Shown here piece after piece: positions 21,151 to 32,285 of a DNA stretch of 64,000 nucleotides; within the stretch, counting starts at the first letter, position 1; the number at the start of each line of letters is the position of its first letter. The notes under the pieces are model-generated. The model did not search any database. It was not told the DNA's origin and saw only the letters and a list, made by a program, of their open reading frames with translations. The position numbers were made by a program, and so were the translations under genes. The DNA comes from Ananas comosus (Eukaryota; Streptophyta; Magnoliopsida; Poales; Bromeliaceae), in contig NC_033628.1 in the NCBI RefSeq assembly GCF_001540865.1, positions 12,001,249-12,065,248 on the forward strand. Reading direction: 5' to 3'.

Positions 21151-22375
21151 ACCCCCACCCCCCACGCCATCTCCTATTTGGATAGATTCGGATTGTTCGG
21201 AGCGCGCGAACCCCCCCCCGCTTCCCCACTCCCTCCTCTCTCGCTTTGTTAGTTTCCACTTCTTTTTTTTTTTCCTATTTATTAAAAATTAGAATATTCT
21301 GTAATTATCTTAATTTTTAAAAACGCACATAAATTCTCAATTTAAATTTTAATTATTTCAAATTTAAAAATTTTTAAAAATTGTAAAATAAAGAACCGCC
21401 GGCGACGCACAGATAAAGTGACACGGCGTGCTGCAGCAGTTACAGTTGGCGTGCATAAATCTGATAAAACTAACCCATGCATATAATAATTGGCTATTAA
21501 TTTAATTAATAAAGTATAGGGGAGGCGACAAGGTTTATTCATTGACGCTTAGTATCGATTTTTTTATACAGTTAAAATTACGAGTTAATTTAATTGATTA
21601 ATTTTGTAGAAATTTTTATTTTTTAGCTTAGTTTAGTGAAAAGTTGAGGTGGAGCAGATGGTTGACACGTGGCGTGGATATTTCTACTACCCTCGTCGTT
21701 ACAACAAACCTCAGCAGTTTCCTTGACTTGCATAACCGAGCCGTCCAAATTTAATTCCTTTTTGAAACCATTACTTGGTATGGAATAAAAGGGGGGCTTA
21801 AGATCCCTCATCCAGAATAAAAAAAAAAAAAACATTTAATAACTACTTTTAAAATTTTGAATTAGAGTTAATAATAATTTAATTTGTAAATAATTGAGGA
21901 ACACGGGGCGGGGATGATGCACATAGTACCACCCACCAACACTACTGTTCCCTAATTTCCTTTCCATTATGTTTATTAGCTTCTTACTTACTTAAATTGG
22001 TGTGAATTAATGTGAAAAGGGGTAGTTTTAATGCAGAGGAGGTGAAAAGTGAAAACAATAACTACATGCATTTTTATTTTTATTTTTTTAATGTTTTTTC
22101 AGATGCATGACTTTAGGAATAAGCGTTACAAAATCGAACGAAATGTTGAGATTCCACTCGCTCGGTAATTAAATGGGGAAAGCAAAGAAAGGTATGTGAA
22201 ACTTATTTTCATTAATTAGCAGAGTATAAATCACTCTTTCCATTCTCTCTCTTTTCTCTCTCTCTTCTTTTGTTGTGGGAAGCTGGGAAATTGTGTGTCT
22301 TTTGGTGGAGGATGCTTGTCACCTACTCTTTTTAGTTCCCACTCTCTTATACTTCTCCTAATTAACCTCCTCTTC
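21151..22375. other. Upstream region of the ZAT-type gene, no gene seen
   Basis: AT-rich, with short open frames only. It ends in the CT/GA-rich leader region of the zinc-finger gene. Confidence 0.5.
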
Positions 22376-22555
22376 CTCTCTCTCTCTCTCTCTCTCCCCT
22401 TCTCACAAAGCAAAGTAATGTAAAAATAGATCCAAAATAGAGAGAGAGGGAGAGAGAAAGAGAAAAAGAGAAGCTCTTTATACTTCCACCACCACCACCA
22501 CCAATACTAGTACCGCTTCTGCTTCTGCTTCTGCTTCTGCTTCTGCTTCTGCTTA
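22376..22555 (+). promoter_or_regulatory. Leader with CT, GA and CTTCTG repeats
   Basis: A (CT)n run (about 22376-22399), a GA-rich run (about 22438-22470), a CCA-trinucleotide run (about 22486-22503) and about seven CTTCTG hexamers (22515-22554) come one after another. The last ends 2 bases before the ATG at 22556. This is most likely the 5' UTR of the zinc-finger gene. Confidence 0.6.
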
Positions 22556-23562
22556 ATGGAGAAGCACGCTTGTAAGCTCTGCTCCCGCCGCTTCGCCAAT
22601 CGCGCGCGCATCGGCGGGCACATGCGCTCGCACGTCGTGGCGCGGCGAAGCCCCTGCAGGTCTCCTCGCCTCCTCCGCCTCCGCATCGTCGTCGCCGGAG
22701 GAGGAGGAGGAAGGAGGAGGAGGAGGAGGAGGGGGACACGGAGGCGCGCGCGTACGTACTGCGCGCGAGAACCCAAAGAAGAGCTACAAGCTCGTCGACG
22801 CCGAGTTCGCCCGCCGCCGCCGACGCCCCGCGCTCTCCTCCTCCGGCGACGTGCTCGACCGCGCGAGCGAACAACCGAGTCTCCCCCCCGCCCCCTCAAG
22901 CGCCGCCGCGCCGCCGATTCGAGCGCGCCGCCCCCCTTCCCGGACCCGAGCGGGAGCTCCTCCCGTCTCCAACGGCGCTTCCACCAACCGACGAGACGTC
23001 GCCCTCTCCCTCATGATGCTCTCCTCCCGCGACTCCTGGCCCGCCGCCCCGAGACCGCCTCCCAAACCCCACACGAGGGCTCCGACGCCGCGGCCCCTCC
23101 CCCGCCCCCCGCCGCCGCCTCCGCCGCCGGTTCCAGTGCGGCACCTGCAGGAAGGTGTTCCGCTCCTACCAAGCCTCGGCGGCCACCGCGCGAGCCACAA
23201 GAAGTCCCTACGGCATGGTCTTCCCCCCACCCCCGCCGCCGCCGCCGCCGCCGCCAATTCACGACGCCCCCAAGCTCCCCATCAAGCTCCACCAGTGCCC
23301 CTTCTGCTCCCGCGTCTTCGGCTCCGGCCAAGCCCTCGGCGGCCACAAGCGCTCTCACTTCTCCTCCTCCTCCCCCGCCGCCAACGCCGCTGCCGCTGCG
23401 GTCGCTCCCCCACCCACTGCCACTGCCAATGCCAATTACGCCGCCTGCTTCGATCTCAACCTCCCCGCCCCCTTCGACGACGAATTCGAGCTCTCCGCCA
23501 TCTCCGACGCCGAGTTCGTCGCCAACCACCGCCACCGCCACCACCACCATCCTCCCAATTGA
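22556..23562 (+). pseudogene. C2H2 (ZAT-type) zinc-finger repressor, reading frame broken by several frameshifts
   Basis: Plant Cys2/His2 transcriptional repressor with three fingers, intronless as usual for the family. The conserved blocks appear in the right order but in different frames. They are finger 1 KHACKLCSRRFANRARIGGH (from 22562, frame of the ATG); ENPKKSYKLVDAEFARRR (about 22770, shifted); PPRPLKRRRAADSS (about 22890, ATG frame); RRDVALSLMMLSSRDSW (L-box-like, about 22990, shifted); finger 2 start FQCGTCRKVFRSYQA (about 23133, third frame); finger 2 end LGGHRASHKKS (about 23170, shifted again); finger 3 CPFCSRVFGSGQALGGHKRSH and EAR motif FDLNLPAP, in one frame to the stop at 23560-23562. 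No stop codon interrupts the conserved blocks; only indels do. Either a young pseudogene or indel errors in very GC-rich sequence; I lean to sequence error. In finger 1 the usual QALGGH is RARIGGH. Confidence 0.8.
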
Positions 23563-23674
23563 TCCCAAGTAAGCCAATTCCGAATTCCGGTTCAAGCACA
23601 ACTGTTTAATGAATGTTCTTTTCTTTTTTAATCTCCCCCCGAGATAATTATTAAAACAGAGAGAGAGATTAAAA

Positions 23675-23707
23675 ATCCAATCCAATCCAATCCAATCCAA
23701 TCCAATC
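23675..23707. repeat. (TCCAA)n pentanucleotide repeat
   Basis: About six and a half TCCAA units, in the probable 3' flank of the ZAT-type gene. Confidence 0.9.
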
Positions 23708-24119
23708 TTTTTCCATGTTAATTTGCTTACCTATTAATCTCTTCTGCTGTATCTGTCCATATTAATCCTCTCCTATTTAGTTCATCTACTATTCTTGAGC
23801 CATATTTTTAGCTTAATCAATTTCGAATTTAATTATCATCATGCAAGTTTAATGTATGTACATATATATGTTGCATTTTCCAGCTGTATCTTCCAACCGT
23901 CCAACCCATCTTCTACTCCTTGTCTCTGTCCTTGCTTATCCTTTTATGCCCACTCAACAAAATGGACAATATACGCATCAATTTAACTTTCTCACATTTA
24001 TTTATTCTATCCTATACGTGCGAGAAAACCAAGGTGGTGGGAGTAGTTATTGGGTTAGCTTATAGTGTCAACTTTTCGCTGTAGCACCGTAGCCTCTGTC
24101 CAAATTGGTGTGAATAAAA

Positions 24120-24121
<2 letters not shown>
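23708..24121. other. 3' flank of the ZAT-type gene
   Basis: AT-rich. Short open frames with no recognisable family. Confidence 0.5.
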
Positions 24122-24180
<59 letters not shown>

Positions 24181-24264
24181 CTCGCTCAGGTGTGCACACA
24201 CTGTACTGCTGCTTCTGCTTCTGCTTCTGGTGCTGTGAAGCAGCAGCAGCAGCAGCAGCAGCAG
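24122..24264. repeat. (GA)n plus GCTTCT/GCA repeats with hairpin potential
   Basis: A (GA)n run at 24122-24178 is followed by GCTGCTTCTGCTTCTGCTTC (about 24208-24227) and then GAAGCAGCAGCAGCAGCAGC (about 24237-24256). These can pair into a hairpin of about 20 bp with a 9-base loop. The same two repeat types occur in the same order in the leader of the zinc-finger gene at 22.5 kb. Confidence 0.8.
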
Positions 24265-25497
24265 GTGGTAGTGTATATTATTAGCAGCTTAATTATTATT
24301 GCAAAAGCGCTTCTGCTACCACTAGTACTTGGTTCTTTTCTTGGTTAGTTCATTCAACCTTTTCCTCTCCTCTTTTTTTTTCCCCTTGCTTCTCTCCTCT
24401 TTTGTAGCCTAGTGGATCGATGCTTCGTCCCCAAGCGGCCACGTCTACCCACTATACTACGGCTTTATCTCATCGCCGTAATAATACTTACTCTACGTAC
24501 ATTAAAATTGGTGTAATTAGTAGAGCTTAAATTAATTTAGAACTGATGTGTAGCTGAACAAAGTATTATCTACTAAATAACACTTAGATTGAAAAAAATA
24601 TCGAAAAAAAAATAAAGTTACTGTTTCATTGGTTGGTGTAAGCAATTAACACGGAGATTAACGCAAATGATAATTAAGGAATTAACAACCTCAGTAGTTA
24701 TCGGGATTTGAATTGAATGCGCGAGACGTGTAGCGTATTGGTGGAAAGCGTAGTTTGCGGATTCCTCTTCTAAAAGGTGGTGGCGTGACCGGACCAGGAT
24801 GTGGTTGGGCCGAGTCAATGCGTGGAATCGGTACCCTGGACGTGGTCTCCTTATCCGAGGGACGTCCGATCCCCGACGGACGGCTCGGATGGACGCTTTA
24901 TTTTTCGTGTTTTTGTTTCTGTTGGTATAATTAGCTGGTGCACCACGTCAATCCATGCACCTTAGGAAAAAGCATAGTGATAGTTTCCGTTCGTACACGG
25001 CATAGTTTAACTATTCAATTAACTTCATTTTTCAAACTAAAACATATTGTAATTAATTAAGAAGATATGAGCATCTGAAGTTTCAAAATAAGAAAATATA
25101 TATCAAAATGAAACGGTTATAAATGAGCTTAATTTAGTAAGATTTTGTAATTTCTCGAATCAAACCCAAATAAATTCTTATAAATTTATCCATATTTAAA
25201 TACGCTTTCAAAAGATCAATATACCACCACCCTCTTGAGTCAAAAGATTTCAATATAATGGCTATAAATCGAAATATTTATTGTAGTATTGTTTTTAGTT
25301 AGTAGCTGAATAATTTGAATTTCTATTTTATGTGGTATTATTGTGTTTGTTGATAGAGTTGTAATTTGGTGGATATGGTTATGATTTCAGATATATTTTT
25401 CAAATTTGAACTGTTACAGTTTTGATTTCAATTTAGGTTCGGATTTTAAATTATGGGTTCAATTTCAAATTCGGTTGTCTCAAGAATAGAACTGAAN

Positions 25498-25568
<71 letters not shown>

Positions 25569-26029
25569 TATACAACTTTTTTAGAAACACTCTTTAATTT
25601 ACTGTACCAGAATCAGTGGTTTCAGAAACTGTTTCTCAATCTCTATATATATATTTTATGATAAGACATAAAGATGGTTGTCAATATATAATAAATAACA
25701 CAAGCTTTGTTCATGAACGCTATGGTGTGTGCTTATTTTCCAAGTGACCTGGGAATGTAAAGAAGCATTCACATGGTGTGTGGGCACCATCTAGCCAGGG
25801 AGCTTTTGCACTTCCTAATAAGTAAATGCCATTCCTGTTGCTATCTTAATGGTGCAAAAAGCGATTTTTTATTTGGTAGGTTAATTTCATCATGCAATTG
25901 CTATTGCTTTTCAAGGAAGCTAGTGAACAATCAGATCTCAAGTGTTATAACCCACGCATTATAATTATTCATTTCCCAATTTGTCTTCCCACGAAATTTC
26001 CTCTTTATTGAAAAAAAAAGACATATATA
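24265..26029. other. AT-rich intergenic region with long (AT)n
   Basis: No gene is recognisable. It contains an N at 25497 directly before an (AT)n run reaching about 25566, which is probably an assembly gap at the microsatellite. Confidence 0.6.
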
Positions 26030-26181
26030 CCGAACCGTCCCTAGCCCAAGTGGCAAAACGGCTTGGTGGTTGGTATCCGAGATCCAAATTCGAATCCCAG
26101 TTGATTTACATTTCTAGCTAAGTTTATTTCGAAATGAAATAAACGAAGCGGGTAGTATGTTACCTTTCTCTCAAAAAAAAG
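26030..26181 (+). mobile_element. tRNA-derived SINE copy B (full length)
   Basis: A 152-bp element flanked by a perfect 18-bp duplication AAAAAAAAGACATATATA (26012-26029 and 26182-26199). The head CGTCCCTAGCCCAAGTGGCA resembles a pol III box A. AAATTCGAATCCCAG resembles box B (GGTTCGAATCC). The body GTTTATTTCGAAATGAAATA is shared by all copies, and an A-rich tail follows. Variable-length duplications and a tail identify a retroposed SINE. Confidence 0.9.
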
Positions 26182-26199
26182 AAAAAAAAGACATATATA

Positions 26200-28054
26200 A
26201 ATATCGCCACTGCCCGATCAAAATGTTTGTGGGTAAAATAAAACAAAATAATTTAGAATAATTTTAACCTATTTGCTAAGTAGCATTTACAAATTTATAC
26301 AGATACTGCATTAAAAACTTGTGAAAAACTAACAGAAGAGATAATAGATTGGAATGTAGTGCATTAGAAATTGTTACACGCAAACTGAAACCACAAATCT
26401 CATGGATCTGAAATCGTTGTTGACTTTGGAGTTTGGAAGGGTTTGATTGAAGAAAAATTGAAGACCCTTTTTTTTCCATATATGATGTTGTGGAGTTGAC
26501 TCTCCAACCACTCAAAAATTAAATGGTCTCAAAATCATGTTTGGGGGGTGGAAGGGGGAGAAAAGTCAAATTACAAAGAGGTCAACATGTTATTGAATAT
26601 TGATGATGATTCATTAATAGGGAGGTTGCCTAACAGTTAGGGAGATCATGCTGTAGAACCATCTATACTGAACTAATTGCACTGATAGTGCCCTCGAAAA
26701 AGGAAAAGCATTAGGATTCCATTTCTCATACGCAAATCTAATTTAATTTCACACATCAATTTCGAAAAAAAAACCAAAGAAAAAAAATTTCACTCATGTT
26801 AATTGTATTTCCCCATCTTCAAGAATGATGAACCAAATACGGTGCTCGATTGGCGTTTTACGGTTCTAATAATATAACATTTTGGTTAAATTCTTTAAAT
26901 AAAATTATTGGTATTCTTGTAGTGAGTCACGTAGATAGGATACAGATTTTTCTTTTAAGAAAAAATAGCATGTTATTTGCTTATTTAAAATGTACAGCAA
27001 TAGATTTTGAACTTGAAATTTTGAGTACTAATTAGTAAATTTTTTGCTACTTGCATCAGAAACAGTGGTTAAGGGATCATAATTTTTGAAAAATTCTCGA
27101 TAGAGTTGGGACAAAACAGTAATTCTCAAAAAAGTGTAAAAATGTTGAAAATAGATTGTGGGGTGAAAATTGAATTGGCATATATAAAAAGGAAGGCCAA
27201 AGAGAGAGGATGGAATCATCCAGCCTGCGCTGCCCAACTACCTTTACTGGCCTTTCCATATTTTCTTAGAAACATTATTTCCGTGTTTGGTGAGAAATTT
27301 TTTTTTTTTTTTTTTACTTTTCATTTGATTCTATTTTTTGATTATGGGGTGAGATGCAGCTTCAGTAATATAAGTAGTTTCATGATCTTCTCCATCCACT
27401 ATCTCATGATTATTAATTGGATGTCTCTACTTTTGAATCATATATAATGTTAAAAATCAACCACTTTAGTAATGAAATATCAGAACCAGTTATTAACTGT
27501 ACTCAACACAGTTGTCTAAGAATTTGATGATTGATACTCGAGATCTCAACTTTGTAATCTAATTGTTTCATATTTCGAATCTGTAGGAAATCGCACTTCT
27601 TTGTTGCTGTCAAGTGACATTATCTCTGCACACCTGAATCTCGGATAGAGTTGTACGGTACATTACTATTTTCTACTAACCCAACAGTTCTAAACTAAGC
27701 CAGTTCGCTTTACGGGATTTGAATTTTTCATTGAGAACTACACTTTTTGAAAAGTCTTTTTTTAAAGATGGAAATTTTATTTTGTGGAAATATTTTTATT
27801 TTGTACATATTTTAGAATATCCAGAAACTTATTATTTCTGTGTTGGGCCTACATATTTTATCTCAAGTATTAGATTGCTTTCTAGGCCAGATGATGCAAA
27901 TTTTAGCTTAGACCAAGCCCGTGGTTTAGACCCAAGGCTAAAATCCAGCCCAAAATATGCCTTTTCTTTGCACCAACCCGGGCCTTTGTTTTGCTTACAT
28001 TTTGGGCCTCAGTAATGGGCCGAATATATGGTATACCTTGTTTATTATTTCAAC
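26200..28054. other. AT-rich intergenic region, no gene seen
   Basis: Short open frames only. A weak tRNA-like remnant (TTGTCTAAGAATTTGATGAT) lies at about 27510. Confidence 0.5.
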
Positions 28055-28440
28055 TGGGGGTGAGAACAAAACGGATATGGATTAGATAGTGTTCAATCCA
28101 TATCAATATCCTCGTATTTACATCAGATACAGATGCAGATGCAGATACAGGTTCAGATACAGATTCAGATATGTTAAACGGATTTGGAAACGGGTTGGAT
28201 AACAAACAAATAAAGATGCGAATTGAAAGGCTGGAAAATAAATAAAAGAAAAACATAGAGGAACTGAGGGATCTAGAGAAAAAACAATGTCAAATACAGA
28301 CTCAACATAAATGTTACATTTAAAAGCAACCTCTTATTCAGATCTTCTGATATCTGAATTCGAAGGGAAGCAGTCATTCTGAATCCGAATCCTAGTTTTG
28401 AAAAATATTCCCAACTCGCTATCCAAATCCAAACCCTAAG
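28055..28440. mobile_element. Decayed hAT-like MITE segment with CAGATA-type repeats
   Basis: It begins GGGGGTGAGAACAAAACGGA and contains GGATATGGAT words like the element at 11490. A hexamer-like run (CAGATACAGATGCAGATG and variants) lies at about 28123-28170. Its other end is not clear because another element adjoins at about 28441. Confidence 0.4.
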
Positions 28441-28714
28441 TTGGGGCTAGCTCGTGTTTAGCTTGTTTCATAAACGAGCTGATCTCGAGCTGGCTCATTA
28501 AAATATCGAGCTAAAAAATTCAACTCGTGTCAGCTGACTCATAAATAACAAGTTAACAGATTAGAAAGAATATATTAAAGAAATAAATTTACGAGATCTT
28601 ACCCATTAGACTTTAATATTAGGATTGAAACTTTACTGATCTTTTTATAATTGAGTTGAGTTTTATATTTAGATTAGACTAAAACTCAAATAATAAAAAT
28701 CTGTAAATATATCG

Positions 28715-28747
<33 letters not shown>

Positions 28748-28956
28748 TTATTTATATATAAATATAAATTATATAAATATAAAATAAATGTATTTAAGCT
28801 GTTATCGAGCCGAATATCAACGAGCTGACCCTAACTCGTGTTCGACTTATTTATTAAACGAGCTGAAAAATTCAAATCATATTCGATTCAAACTCGAACT
28901 TATTTCAAACTGAATACGAGTTGGCTCACGAATAGCGAGCTGAATTACCACCCCTA
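28441..28956 (-). mobile_element. hAT-like MITE of the AACGAGCTGA family, copy 1
   Basis: Read on the minus strand it begins TAGGGGTGGTAATTCAGCTC and continues with CGTGAGCCAACTCGTATTCA. This matches the start of the element at 52502 (TAGGGCTGACATCCGGCTCA, CGCGAGCCAACTTGTGTTCG). Repeated AACGAGCTGA words occur throughout. The left boundary is approximate. Confidence 0.6.
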
Positions 28957-29550
28957 CTGCCTACCTAAAGCAGATAGCAAAATTCAAAACTATATTTGAT
29001 AATTTTTAAATTTAGAGTCGGATCGGATCGGATAATGTTGTGACCTATTAAACCCGATAGAACCAGTTGGGCGGTGAGCCCACTACACGTGACTTATATG
29101 TGCGGCGGATACCCGCTAGTTAATTAATGCTACCACTTGTGTGAACGCAATTGCACCATTCACTCTCTACATTATTTATAGTCACGTTTCTTGCCCCACG
29201 ACTTCACCGAAAAGCTAAAAAATTACGACTTAAATGCATGGCACGTCTCTCGACATTATATTATTTTTATATCTTAATAATATAAAAATATATATATATA
29301 ATTGGACTAAAATATTATTAATAGTAATTAAATTTTTTTCATTGTCAAGTTTTTAATATTTGAATGAAAATTTATAATGTGAGGAATATTATTAGTTGCC
29401 GTCTAAGGTTTAATGTTAGTTTCCTTTAGAATTTGAGTGGATGGTTAGTTGAATAGTATGATTAAAAGGCGGAATTAATTAAAATATAAATTTAACAACT
29501 AAAAAATTAATAGCAAAAAAGGTCAAATACTATTAATAGTATTTCAGATC
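28957..29550. other. AT-rich intergenic region
   Basis: No gene is seen. At about 29310-29550 there are CTATTAATAG words like those in the adjoining foldback element, so part of this may be an older copy of it. Confidence 0.4.
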
Positions 29551-29552
29551 AA

Positions 29553-29602
<50 letters not shown>

Positions 29603-29885
29603 TTGGGCTCGAATGCTATTAATAGTATTTGTCTATTTTTGCTATATATCAAGTTTTTAATCTTTAGATCAGTTTCTTTGGTCATTTCTAACCATTGGAT
29701 TAAATATTATAATTTTTAGATGAAAAATTATAGGGTTAGCATGATATTAATTTCTTAGGATTTGAGTGTTCCCAGTGAGTTATAATATTTAATCCAATAG
29801 TTATAAATAATCAAAGGAATTAATTCAAAAGCTAAAAACTTGATAACAAAATGAGACAAATATGATTAATAGTATTTTAGCCCTA

Positions 29886-29920
<35 letters not shown>

Positions 29921-29922
29921 AA
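29551..29922. mobile_element. Foldback MITE with symmetrical AT/GA microsatellites
   Basis: The two arms are inverted copies. From the left: (AT)n, (GA)n, then CTATTAATAGTATTTGTCTA, a shared ATCAAGTTTTTA block and TTGGATTAAATATTATAA. From the right the same order is read on the other strand, ending in (CT)n(TA)n. The arms are about 150-160 bp and diverged, with a short AT-rich loop. Confidence 0.75.
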
Positions 29923-30126
29923 GAAAGAGTTGAGGTAGAATACTCTCAAAAACACCAAAAGTTTGGTGCTTTTGGGTTTGCAGCCCTTAAAAAGAGTGAT
30001 GTATGAGTAGGATAATAGAGGTGATAGATGAAATAGTGTTTGATCTAATCGTTATTAGTAGTCAAAAGATAGATCTAAGGGTTAAAAATCTAGAAGCACC
30101 AACTATTGGTACTTCTAGGTGTATTC

Positions 30127-30660
30127 TTATGGAAGTACGGAACCCTCCGCTTATGGAAGTACGGAACCCTCCGCGGTTGCAAATCGTTTTCGATGTTGGG
30201 AGTTTCGAATCGACAATTGGCTTCATTAGTCTTGATCTAGAGTATTAAAGTACCTAAAAAATATTTTTTTTGAATTTGCCATATCGTTTGCCTCGTAATC
30301 GAAGGAGCTCAAAATCAATAATTTTAATAGCCGAGATGAGCCGTTTACAAGTTTAACAATATAAAAAATATTCAAATCACGTAAAATTTTGATAAAATTT
30401 TTTTTATACTATATAAACAATATAAATATTTTTGATCTAAAATTTTAATATCATATCATTACCTTTTGCAAGATTTTTATTTTCAACTGTTGATTTTAAG
30501 CTCCTTCGATCACTAGATAAATGATATCAAAAAATATAAAATTTATTTTCTAACTACTACTAAAATACTCTAAAATAAGTCTAACGGAGTCAATTGCCGA
30601 TTCGAAAGTCTCAACATCGAAAACAACTTGAAAACACAGAGGGCTTCGTATTTTCAAAAG
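30127..30660. mobile_element. Second foldback MITE, arms about 200 bp
   Basis: The left arm has AAGTACGGAACCCTCCGCGG, TCGTTTTCGATGTTGGGAGT, TTCGAATCGACAATTGGCTT and ATCGAAGGAGCTCAAAATCA. The right arm, inverted, has the same series with changes (AAATACGAAGCCCTCTGTG, TTGTTTTCGATGTTGAGACT, TTCGAATCGGCAATTGACTC, ATCGAAGGAGCTTAAAATCA). Within the left end, a 24-bp unit (TTATGGAAGTACGGAACCCT plus four bases) is duplicated in tandem at about 30128-30175. No coding content. Confidence 0.75.
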
Positions 30661-30674
30661 CACACCAGCCACAC

Positions 30675-30677
<3 letters not shown>

Positions 30678-30713
<36 letters not shown>
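30678..30713. repeat. (CA)n microsatellite
   Basis: A perfect CA run of about 17 units. Confidence 0.9.
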
Positions 30714-30715
<2 letters not shown>

Positions 30716-31989
30716 TAAAACCACAACTACTACCTAAATTGCACGTACCTGTAAACTAAATTAAAGATATATAGTTTTGGGCGTTGGGTGGTTTAATAGC
30801 ATGGTAGGTATTGCCGTTGAAGTTAAACTTGCACTTCATAGTCTCCCTTCCTCTAATGGGCCTGGATTTAATTACAAATATAATATAATAGTAATATATA
30901 ATTAATTATGCAATTAGAAATGTAATAGTTAAAATTACAAGCATATTATTTGGTTGGATAGAGTACAAATTTTTTAATTATTAATAAATTGTTTGGTTGC
31001 ATTGAGATTGCATTTACAAACTTTGGCACTTCATTTTTGGATGGTAATATTATCTTCAATATAGAAAATATAGATTTTTTAATTTAAAAGATAATTAGAA
31101 AGATAAGTTTAGTTTTTATTAAAATTATTCTTTTCAACTATTGTAGTTATTAATGGCGAGGTCCGAATTTTGCAATGCAGTAAATTTAGGCATAGTTTCA
31201 GCTATTATAATTGAGTCTTCTTCTATAGTTTCAAGTGCACTAATCGGATTGAAATGTATTAAATTAATCATTGAGTTTGAATCTGTATTGCAGTTAATTG
31301 TAGTGCAATTATACATACATGTGTTAGTACTCTGCTTGCTGTAGAGCTTTTTTTAAAAAAATGTGGTGGTTGATGCAAAATAGGGTGACAAATATTGAGA
31401 AGTTACATGAACTGACATTTAGATAATCATAAGAGGAGAAGTTGTATGCCTTTTATTTTAGTTATACTTAATTCAAATTTTAACTACTTTAATAAAATTA
31501 AGGGCACAATTAATTTACTGTGTAGTGAAACCTTACATTTTCTTAATTTTCTTCTGCATCAATTTACAAACATTTATATGTGACTAAAGGATAGTGCATA
31601 TTACCGCAATATATATAGACATTATTTATAAAAACAAGAAAATAAAATCCAACCATATAAAATAATATAAAAACTGTTTAGTACGTATAAATGGCCCCGC
31701 TTGGTGTCGTATTTGTTTTTATATTTTTAATAAAATATTTTATGCATAAAAAGTATAGCAGTGGATAGTAGATTACCTACAAATCTTGCATCCAATTAAT
31801 GTCTTTACTAACAATAAAAACTAAAAATTTGAAAATATTTTTTTTAACTTCAAAATTTTTTAAATAAATTGTCTGGTTAACTTAGCAAGATGAGTTATAT
31901 ATGTTAATTAGCAACTATAATAACAAAAGAAATTTTCATCCAACACATTAAATTTTAAAAAATTAGAGTTTAAGAAGGTGAAGAAATTG
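30714..31989. other. AT-rich intergenic region, no gene seen
   Basis: Only short open frames without recognisable motifs. Confidence 0.5.
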
Positions 31990-32285
31990 TGAAATATATG
32001 AAACAATCGCTATGATATAAAAACTTAAGTTGTTAGAGAACGGTATTTAAATACTTTTATATTTAATGCTCACTCTTACGTCTGGATTTAAAACTTTTCG
32101 TTAAACTCATGATGTGAACTTAAATTAAATGGCAGGATATTAATTATGTTCGGAGTCTAATGTGACTTGAACTTAGAATCTCCTGCTCTAATACCATATA
32201 TAAAATAATATAAAACAATTTCTGTGCTCTAAAAATTTAAGCTAATAAAATGTAATATTTAAATACTTTTATATTCGAGAGAAAT
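31990..32285 (-). mobile_element. Probable miniature LTR (TRIM-like) remnant, second family
   Basis: On the minus strand TGGTATTAGAGCAGGA (32181-32196) matches the primer-binding site for initiator-Met tRNA (TGGTATCAGAGC). On either side lie similar AT-rich sequences (GTATTTAAATACTTTTATAT near 32045, AATATTTAAATACTTTTATA near 32255), which are candidate LTR pieces. The boundaries are uncertain. Confidence 0.5.

Noticed and set aside
22362..23700. Several long overlapping open frames on both strands
   Set aside because: They are GC-rich shadow frames of the ZAT-type gene. Only the plus-strand blocks carry zinc-finger and EAR motifs.
26030..26120. A tRNA gene
   Set aside because: Box A- and B-like words are present, but the sequence does not fold to a cloverleaf with an acceptor stem. 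It recurs in copies with target duplications, so it is a SINE.
27505..27590. A further SINE or tRNA remnant (CAGTTGTCTAAGAATTTGAT)
   Set aside because: Only a weak head-like match, with no body, tail or duplication. Similar weak matches occur at 43235 and 48248.
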